A model generated the notes under the pieces. The model had not been told where the DNA came from. It ran no database searches and saw only the letters and a program-made list of their open reading frames with translations. Shown in pieces: positions 56,546 through 64,000 of a stretch of 64,000 nt of DNA. A program made the translations under genes and the position numbers. The stretch is from Diabrotica undecimpunctata (taxonomy: Eukaryota > Arthropoda > Insecta > Coleoptera > Chrysomelidae). The stretch covers positions 52,233,481 through 52,297,480 of the forward strand of contig NC_092807.1 of the NCBI RefSeq assembly GCF_040954645.1, given 5' to 3'. How positions within the stretch are numbered: the stretch's first letter is position 1; each line of letters begins with the position of its first letter.

Positions 56546-57115
56546 GGGTCAAACTATAAAACTTAACAAAGAAAACCAAACAGCAGAGATAAAAAGACGA
56601 GTTAGACTGGCATGGGCGGCATTTGGCAAACTAAGCTACATTCTTAAAAACAAAAGATATCCATAGCATCTTAAGACCAAAGTATACAATCAATGAGTAC
56701 TCCCTGTTCTCACTTATGGTTCCCAAACGTGGACATTTATAAAAGCAAATATGGACAAAATCATAAAAACCCAAAGAGCAATGGAAAGACAAATGTTGCA
56801 CATAAGAATAATGGATAAAAAGAGAAACGAGTGGATAAGAGAGAAAACAAAAGTGAGGGATGTTAGACAAGAAGTTGCAAAATTGAAATGGAGATTTGCC
56901 GGACACAATATAAGACAAAAAGAAGACTGATGGAACAAATTTCTTATAAGTTGGAGACCGTGGGAATATAAACGAAGCAGAGGAAGACCCCAAATGAGAT
57001 GGGCAGATGATATCAAGAAGCACGTGGGCTCTAGGTGGATGACTATAGCGACATACAGAGAAGATTGGAAAATGATTGGGGAGGCCTATGTCCAAAGATG
57101 GACCGAAGAAGGCTA

Positions 57116-57510
57116 ATTAGATAGATAGAAATCATATCCAAATACCATCGGTCTGAACTGACCTGTATAGAAGTAGAAGAGTCTACATTCAAAGCATTCA
57201 CGCAAGGAACTGCACGAGATAGTGCATCAGGCACTAGATGATCTTTTCCTTTCCGGTGTATAACTTCAAAGTCATATGCTTGCAAACGCAGGGCCCAACG
57301 AGCAATTCTGCCTATGGGGTCTTTAATAAAAAACAACCACTTTAAAATAATGATCAATAACTACAAATTTAGAAGATTTTAGGTAAGACCTTACTTTCTC
57401 TACGGCAAATAGAATGGCGAGACATTCTTTTTCTGTGGTGGAATAATGCCTCTCAATTTTTGCCAGTAATTTGCTTAAGTAAGCTATAACGTATTCTTCA
57501 TTTAGCCTTT
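57116..57510 (-). pseudogene. Gypsy-type RNase H fragment
   Basis: Minus strand: KIERHYSTTEKECLAILFAV and EKVRSYLKSSKFVV (57390-57470), then PIGRIARWALRLQAYDFEVI, HRKGKDHLVPDALSRAVP (57043-57357 frame). This is the RNase H end and connection to integrase. In order and strand it matches the integrase piece at 53482-54170. Confidence 0.75.
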
Positions 57511-57514
57511 GTGT

Positions 57515-59010
57515 ATATCTTTTCGATCGAAGTTAAAATTATACAGTCGATTCCAAAAAAAAAAACTATATGAAAAAAATCATTTTTAAAATCAGAGCAT
57601 TAAAAACATTTAAAATGATATTTTTGATTGATATTGATGATATTGATATTTCTCAAGTAAGATTTGTTGGACTGTGTTATCATTCCTGTTCCATACCGTG
57701 AAGTTAAACGTTTACTTTGTATTCGATTTCTTCCTTTGACGGAATATTTAGTTTTTTATTGACGCATATAAAATAAAAGTATTAAGGTATTCGCTTCGAT
57801 GTGTAGTTACAGCAATCTGCTGATTCAGCTGTTGATTCATCTGATGTATCTTTATTTTGTTGCGTAAACACATTTCGACATAATGTCAGGACATTGATTA
57901 ATTACTTTATTAATTAAATAGACTTCTCGGTTATTTGACACTCAAGAAAATTAATTTTTTCTCAGAAATAAATTTCGAATCTTGATAATTGCGTTTCGTT
58001 CTGTTTACTACCGTAAACGCAATACGTAGAATCAATTGCGGAGAGTATTGTATTTGTAACAATTTGATTCATGTAATGCATAAATCGATGTAGAAGTTCT
58101 TCCAAATAAACACTTTTTGACATGTTTTTAGAAGACATTCTATACATGCAGACCAAAAAAGCATCTGCGGTTTAGTACTCTTTCTATAGACCTGCTAAAT
58201 AATTGAATATCCTTCCGAAATAAAAAAAAAATTATTAATTTGAACTTTTTACATATTTAGGTATATAATCGACTTCCGCTCATCCACTTAGTCGACACAT
58301 TATTAATTTGATTGAAAACTTAGTTTATAAACTAGATCTCATGTAATATTTTTATTATTATAAACAGAAATATAATATTTCATTGTTACAATGTAAAGTA
58401 ACCAGCAAGGAAACATACATATTTTCTTAGGAGCCGCCAATGATCAAATTAAAAATTTCCTAAAATGCATGATGGGCACATGATTTCGGCTACATTTCAT
58501 CACTTAAGGCGCGTTATTTAGGATGAGTAATTTCATTTATTTAATTTGACAGACCATGGTACATTGTATCGGGAAGCTTACGTACTTCTACTTCTCCCGC
58601 TTAAAAGATATTGTAGCTTCACTATTTGTAAGAGTTAGATAGATCAAACAATGAAAAAAAAAAAGATGGTGTTGTCACTTAGTTCTACAGACTTCTTAGT
58701 ATATGTTAATATATACGTCTATGATTTTGTAGTGTTTTTCTCTTACGCATCTTCGACTTGTAGAGTTGATCGACTTGAATGCTCAAGTAGACTGACGGGG
58801 ATCTGCCTTGACTGTGTGTGTATGTGTGTGTGTGTGTGTGTGTGTGTTTATGTGTGTGAATGGGTTGCCTCCTGACTTGACGGGGATTTAACGATGATCC
58901 GATCGTCCCGTGACTGTTGGTTTGAATTAACCTTAATATAAACAAATACTAGGTACAATTTACTTCAGATTCATTTGTGTTCTGTCTTGTCCGATAACGT
59001 AATATTTATG
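57515..59010. other. Gene-free AT-rich interval
   Basis: No coding or element structure recognised on either strand, apart from the (TG)n tract at 58816-58858. I specifically looked for further SLC1 exons here and saw none. Confidence 0.35.
58816..58858. repeat. (TG)n microsatellite
   Basis: TGTGTGTATGTGTGTG-type tract of ~43 bp. Confidence 0.9.
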
Positions 59011-59014
59011 GTAC

Positions 59015-59374
59015 TGTTACGATAAATATACTGGCCTAACTTTTATGACTAATTATTCTGTTTTATTGTAGAAATTTCGGTGGAAGTCTAGATTCAAATT
59101 ATGGTGAATTCTCCAACTTGATGTTCTCGACTATTCCAGTATATCAGGATTTCGTATATAAATACAACATTTTTATATGGAGAGGCAGTTAATAAAGAAG
59201 ATTCGCGCTCGCGGTATTATTGTTACGCTCGCCTACTAATAAATTATTGTATATGTAGTGATAAATAAACTTATATAAATTATCGTGCCTTTTAATAAAT
59301 TAAAGTAGGAACAATATAATAAATTAGTAAAGACATTATAAATTAAAGACATAACAATTAATAAATTCACAACA
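59015..59374 (+). repeat. 5' LTR of Gypsy copy 2
   Basis: 360 bp from TGTTACGATAAATATAC to TTCACAACA. The second half (GTTACG-TCGCCTA...AACAATATAATAAATTA) matches the LTR of copy 1; the first half is different. Confidence 0.85.
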
Positions 59375-59376
59375 AA

Positions 59377-59390
59377 TGGTGCCAGAAGTG
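59377..59390 (+). promoter_or_regulatory. Primer-binding site of Gypsy copy 2
   Basis: TGGTGCCAGAAGTG two bases after the LTR, a common Ty3/Gypsy tRNA primer site. Confidence 0.85.
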
Positions 59391-59450
59391 AGATCGAACA
59401 TAAATTAGACTTATAATAATAATACAAGTGAATATTTATAAATTGTGAAA

Positions 59451-60827
59451 ATGACGACGATTTATGAGCTGACAGTGACTAATTTAAGAAGACATCTCGA
59501 AGACAGAGAATTAGCTTCTACCGGAAAAAAGGCTGAGTTAGTCCAACGACTAAAGAACGCTTTGCTAGAAGAAGGACTAGATCCAGAGACTTATATATTT
59601 GAAGATGCTGTTATCTCGTCGATTTCGAAATTAGAGAACAAAGTTTCTGACGATATTTCGAAGGTATCTTCTGATGTAGCCAAAGTTTCTGGTGACATCG
59701 CATCATTAGAGAACAAAGTTTCTGACGATATTTCGAAAGTTTCTTCTGATGTAGCCAAAGTTTCTGGTGATGTAGCCAAAGTTTCCGGCGACATCGCATC
59801 ATTGGAGAACAAAGTATCCGGCGACATCGCTTCTTTAGAAAGCAAAGTTTCTAACGAGATTTCTTCTCTGGAAAGCAAAGTTTCTGCTAACATCTCTAAA
59901 GTCACTTCAGAGATATCTGCTCTTGACGATAGAGTGTCTTCGTTAAAAAACCAAGTTGCTGCCGATATGTTGGCCTTCGAAGAAAAGATTAAAGAGATGG
60001 AAAGGAAGATGGAGGAAACAGGGACAGCAGAGAGAGGAAACAATCCAATTACAGTGGAGACAAAAGAAGAAGAGACGAAATGTAAGTTGGAAACACGGCC
60101 GAAATTTGAAGGAAGTGGAGGTTCTGTCCATGTGAAAGTCCCAACTTTCGATGGAAAATCGTCATGGAACAACTACATGAAACAGTTCGAATCAGCCGCA
60201 AGAGCAAATGGATGGTCTGAAAAAGAAAAGGCGGTAAACCTGACTATCGCTCTTCGAGGAGATGCCTTAGATGTGCTTCAGACCATAGCCGTAGAGGAGA
60301 CCGATGATTTCGAACAACTGAAGAAGAGGTTAAATATGCGATATGGCCACGAACATTTGGAGCATGTATATCAGTCACAGCTTAAAAATCGTAGACAGAA
60401 GAAAGATGAGGCTCTTCAAGAATATGAGGTAGATATTGCCAGATTAGTACGATATGCTTATCCAACAGCTCCAGAAGACATGATGGAAAAATTGGCTGTT
60501 CAAACGTTTATTGATGGTCTTCGTGATCATGAAATGCAGAGAACACTGCGATTAGCTCGTCACAAGACGCTGGTTGATGTCTTATCCGCCGCCCTCGAAT
60601 ACGAGTCAGCTACGCAGGCCTCTGGCGGGTACAGTAAAGTTAGGACTGTAAAAGAGGAAGGAGATGAAGATAAACTTGACCAGCTCGTTAATATGATGAA
60701 AAGCATGACATACAAGAAAACGAAGACCATCAGATGCTGGAATTGTGGCGAAATAGGACACGTACGAAGCTCCTGTAAGCACCCTAGGTACGACGCAAAT
60801 CAAGAAACTCACCATCAGGAAAACTAG
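59451..60827 (+). CDS. Gypsy gag with N-terminal SAP domain
   Basis: 458 residues from ATG 59451 (MTTIYELTVTNLRRHLEDRE). Residues ~6-42 match the SAP DNA-binding motif (L-V--LR--L--R-L---GKK-EL--RL). A long coiled coil follows, built from repeats of KVSDDISKVSSDVAKVSGDI and shorter derivatives (~residues 60-185). Then the capsid region (VPTFDGKSSWNNYMKQFESA, EYEVDIARLVRYAYP, MMEKLAVQTFIDGL) and one zinc knuckle CWNCGEIGHVRSSC. It forms the cytoplasmic particle and packages element RNA; SAP may add chromatin binding. It ends GAA AAC TAG, with pol in the -1 frame. Confidence 0.93.
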   Translation: MTTIYELTVTNLRRHLEDRELASTGKKAELVQRLKNALLEEGLDPETYIFEDAVISSISKLENKVSDDISKVSSDVAKVSGDIASLENKVSDDISKVSSDVAKVSGDVAKVSGDIASLENKVSGDIASLESKVSNEISSLESKVSANISKVTSEISALDDRVSSLKNQVAADMLAFEEKIKEMERKMEETGTAERGNNPITVETKEEETKCKLETRPKFEGSGGSVHVKVPTFDGKSSWNNYMKQFESAARANGWSEKEKAVNLTIALRGDALDVLQTIAVEETDDFEQLKKRLNMRYGHEHLEHVYQSQLKNRRQKKDEALQEYEVDIARLVRYAYPTAPEDMMEKLAVQTFIDGLRDHEMQRTLRLARHKTLVDVLSAALEYESATQASGGYSKVRTVKEEGDEDKLDQLVNMMKSMTYKKTKTIRCWNCGEIGHVRSSCKHPRYDANQETHHQEN

Positions 60828-63800
60828 AACGGGTCAGCCTTAGGGGGGCAGCTTCGACCCAGAACTTTTCCAAAGACCCTCTCATACTAATAGCTTCTTT
60901 GAAATGTCGTGAAGATAGTGTATATGTAGATGGAGACATAAATGGTAAAAAGCATACGTTGTTGGTGGATACCGGAGCGACCAGAACCATTATACGCCCG
61001 ACAGTTATAAACAGCCGAAAGAAACTGTTACCAACGAGGTTGCGACTTCGGACCGCTACAGGTGAAAATGCTAACATTCATGGAGAAATCCAGGTACAAT
61101 TGGGAATTGGAGCAGAAAAGTTCGTCCATACTGTTATAGTTGCTGACATCGAAGAGGATGTTATATTAGGAATGGACGTAATGAATATGCATGGATTCCA
61201 ATTGGATTTTAAGAATAAGGTAATCAAAGTTGGCAACGAAGAGGTATTTCTCCATCCACATAATGACAACACTGTGCAAGCAGCCATTACAGAAGATACA
61301 GTCGTGCCTGCGAGAAGCGAAACGATCATAGTAGCGCGACTACAGGGAATTGTAGACGAAGGGACACCTGTTATGATGGAGCCTTGGAACCACGACGATG
61401 AGGTTGGCCGTGGAATCATAATTGGAAAGGAATTGGTGACTTCGGCCAAAGAAATTCCTGTGAGACTTATCAATGTCAACGACTACCCAGTGACCATCAA
61501 GAAAGAGACAAAGGTAGGAACTTGTGTACCTGTGACATCCATAATCCGTCAGGCGACAACATCTGATAATTCCAACGACAAATTCGACCAAATGGTTGCA
61601 GTTGCAGGACAGTCTCTAAATCAGATGGAGAAAAGGAAATTAAGGGAATTTCTCCGGCAGTATCGTGATATTTTCGTACCGAAAGGAGGAAAGACGGGAA
61701 GAACTACCGTTGTTAAGCATAAAATTGATACTGGTAATGCTAAGCCAATTCGTCAAACAGCTCGACGATTACCACAGGCGAAGAGAGAGGAAGCTGAAAC
61801 GATTGTTCAGGAAATGAAGAAAGACGGGGTGATAGAACCTTCTACGAGCCCATGGGTCTCTCCGGTGGTCCTGGTTAAGAAGAAAGACGGAACGACGAGG
61901 TTCTGTGTGGATTACCGTTTGCTGAACAACGTTACCAAGAAAGATAGTTATCCTCTGCCTCGGATCGATGACACATTGGACACATTGGCTGGAAGTAAAT
62001 TGTTTTCTACTTTGGATTTGAAGTCTGGATACTGGCAGGTAGAAATGGACCCAGTAGATAAAGAAAAGACAGCCTTCACCACAGGATCTGGATTGTGGCA
62101 ATTCAACGTTATGCCATTTGGACTTTGTAATGCTCCTGCGACATTTGAGAGGCTTATGGAAAATGTGTTGAGAGGGTTATCTTGGAAAACATGCCTGGTT
62201 TATTTAGATGACATAATCGTCTTGGGGGAGACATTCGAAGATCATTTGAGGAATTTAGAAAACGTTTTTAATCGACTTAAAGCTGCCCAATTGATGCTAA
62301 ACCCCAAGAAGTGCCAGCTATTTCAAGGTAAAGTCAATTATCTGGGTCATATAGTCAGTAAAGAAGGAGTGGCCGTGGATAAGGGAAAAATCGATTCCAT
62401 TAAGGAATGGCCAAAACCAACTGACAAACATCAAGTGAGAAGTTTTCTTGGACTATGTACTTACTACCGGAGGTTTATTAAGAAGTTTGCAGATATCGCT
62501 AAGCCATTAACGCGACTTACGGAGGAAGCAAGAGATTACCGCTGGGATACAGACTGCCAAAATGCCTTTGAGACCTTGAAAAAGCATTTAATAACAGCAC
62601 CAATTTTAGGGTATCCACTGCCAGAAGGAGAGTTCATCTTAGATACAGATGCAAGTAATGTGGGAATTGGAGGAGTGCTGTCTCAGATTCAAGGAGGACA
62701 GGAACGAGTCCTCGGATATTTTAGTAAAGTTCTTTCAAAACCTGAGCGGAATTATTGCGTCACGAGAAGAGAACTTCTGGCAGTAGTGAAATCAGTAGAG
62801 CACTTCTATCAATACCTCTATGGAAGGAAGTTTTTAATCCGAACCGACCATGCCGCCCTTAAGTGGTTGATGCAGTTTAAGAATCCAGAGGGTCAGATAG
62901 CCAGGTGGATCGAACGACTCCAAGAATACGATTTTAAGATTGAGCACCGAGCCGGAGTTAGCCACAGAAACGCTGATTCTCTTTCCAGACGGCCATGCCC
63001 AGCAGAGTGTCCCCACTGCAACAAAACGGAATCCAAGGAAGCAGCAGTGCTAAGAACGACGATTGTCAACGACGACTGGACGCCTACTAAGATAAGGGAA
63101 GAACAAGAGAGAGATCCAGTTATAGAGAAAATCCGAAAATGGAAAGAGGAAAACCGTCGACCACCTTGGCAGGAAATATCAAACCTATGCTCAGTAGTTA
63201 AGACGTATTGGGCCCAGTGGGACTCATTTATCATCGAAGATGGCTTGCTCAAACGAGTCCTGGAAAATGATGACGGTTCAGAGAAAAGAAGACAGTTGGT
63301 GATTCCAAAGAGCAGAATAGCCGAAGTACTTCGTCAGTTACACGACAGTCCATCGGGAGGACATTTTGGTGTAAGGAAAACCCTTCAGCGAATTCGGGAA
63401 CGGTTTTATTGGATGAACAGTTCCGACGACGTAAAAGACTGGTGTAAGAAATGTACTATTTGTGCTACGAGTAACGGGCCTCACCGGAAAAGGAGAGCTC
63501 CTATGAGACAATATAATGTTGGAAGCCCGTTTGAAAGAATAGCTTTGGACATTGCAGGGCCATTTCCAGAAAGTGAAAATGGGGGCAAGTACATGTTGGT
63601 AGTAATGGATTACTTCACTAAGTGGGTCGAGATTTACGCACTTCCAGACCAGAAGGCCGCCACCGTTGCAGATAAGTTGATCCAAGAATATATCAGCCGA
63701 TTTGGAGTGCCTTTGGAGATCCATAGTGACCAAGGCAGGAACTTCGAAAGTGATCTATTCCAAGGAATATGTGATAGACTAGGCATGAAGAAAACAAGAA

Positions 63801-64000
63801 CTACAGCATATCATCCGCAATCTGATGGTATGGTAGAACGGATGAATAGGACAGTTGGCAAATATTTGACAAAGATGGTGTCCGATCATCAGCGAGACTG
63901 GGACCAATACCTTCCGTTCTTCACAATGGCCTACAGATCTGCTGTTAACGAATCAACAGGCCAGACACCAGCGAAAGTCCTATTCGGACGCGAAATGCGA
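60827..64000 (+). CDS. Gypsy pol: protease-RT-RNase H-integrase, runs off the window
   Basis: Open through at least 1057 codons in the -1 frame relative to gag. Protease: LLVDTGATRTII (60960) and VILGMDVMNMHGF. RT: FCVDYRLLNNVTKKDSYPLP, FSTLDLKSGYWQV, VMPFGLCNAPATF, catalytic VYLDDIIVLG. RNase H: LDTDASNVGIGGVLSQ, YCVTRRELLAVV, RTDHAALKWLMQF. Integrase: HDSPSGGHFGVRKTL...WCKKCTICA (zinc-binding), LDIAGPFPES, IHSDQGRNFESD, HPQSDGMVERMNRT (DDE), TMAYRSAVNESTGQTPAKVLF. No stop or frameshift recognised, unlike copy 1. The integrase C-terminus and predicted macrodomain are outside the window. Confidence 0.93.

Larger units (their letters stand above)
59015..64000 (+). mobile_element. Ty3/Gypsy element, copy 2, 5' part
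   Basis: 5' LTR, primer-binding site, complete gag and pol open through protease, RT, RNase H and most of integrase up to the window edge. Same family as 43680-47070 but without visible inactivating changes, so possibly active. The macrodomain region should follow beyond 64000. Confidence 0.93.

Noticed and set aside
57962..58156. 64-codon minus-strand frame near 58 kb
   Set aside because: No recognised motif, AT-rich surroundings, no support for a gene.
59591..60172. 193-codon minus-strand frame opposite gag
   Set aside because: It is the antisense of the repetitive coiled-coil region; the plus strand has the SAP, capsid and zinc-knuckle evidence.
60784..63733. Several minus-strand frames opposite Gypsy pol
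   Set aside because: They are shadows of a continuous plus-strand pol with clear catalytic motifs.

Overview
The window looks like arthropod, most likely insect, nuclear DNA. It is AT-rich, carries one intron-split animal gene, and is filled with insect-type transposable elements: RTE, I and Jockey LINEs, Penelope-like elements, Ty3/Gypsy and BEL-like LTR elements, mariner, pogo, hAT and ISL2EU DNA transposons. A beetle is my best guess from the general character of the elements, but nothing here proves the order. No bacterial, organellar or exogenous viral segment was recognised.

Host gene: five plus-strand exons (10499-10639, 25706-26042, 28404-28446, 42153-42244, 48518-48867) join in phase through GT-AG introns. 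They encode the first ~319 residues of an SLC1-family (excitatory amino acid transporter-like) glutamate/neutral amino acid transporter. The C-terminal transport core is not in the window and should lie beyond 64000. Almost everything else is intronic or flanking transposon sequence.

Layout: 1-10 kb, mostly minus-strand RTE-type LINEs in various states of decay. 10.5-17.3 kb, SLC1 exon 1, a BEL-like LTR, a mariner element with 220-bp inverted repeats, a Penelope-like element and a hAT MITE. 17.6-24.7 kb, an ISL2EU-type transposon with a THAP-DDE transposase (+) facing a SWIM/YqaJ nuclease gene (-), the latter split by LINEs nested in each other. 25.7-33.9 kb, SLC1 exons 2 and 3, LINE remnants, an apparently intact pogo transposon inside a LINE, and a well-formed hammerhead ribozyme. 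34.1-39.7 kb, a full-length I-type LINE with a 12-bp target duplication. 39.9-41.5 kb, a short non-autonomous LTR element with 468-bp LTRs, primer-binding site, polypurine tract and a 4-bp target duplication. 42-48.9 kb, SLC1 exons 4 and 5 around a decayed Gypsy element whose pol ends in a macrodomain, plus a deleted mariner. 49-57.5 kb, LINE-in-LINE nesting, a split Gypsy fragment, and a Penelope-like element with a near-perfect 590-bp inverted duplication sitting in a TATATAT target with (TA)n on both sides. 59-64 kb, the 5' part of a much better preserved copy of the macrodomain Gypsy family, running off the window.

The most notable items are the Gypsy-borne TARG1/OARD1-like macrodomain, the two-gene ISL2EU transposon, the hammerhead ribozyme at 32993-33059, and the Penelope insertion with paired TA microsatellites.
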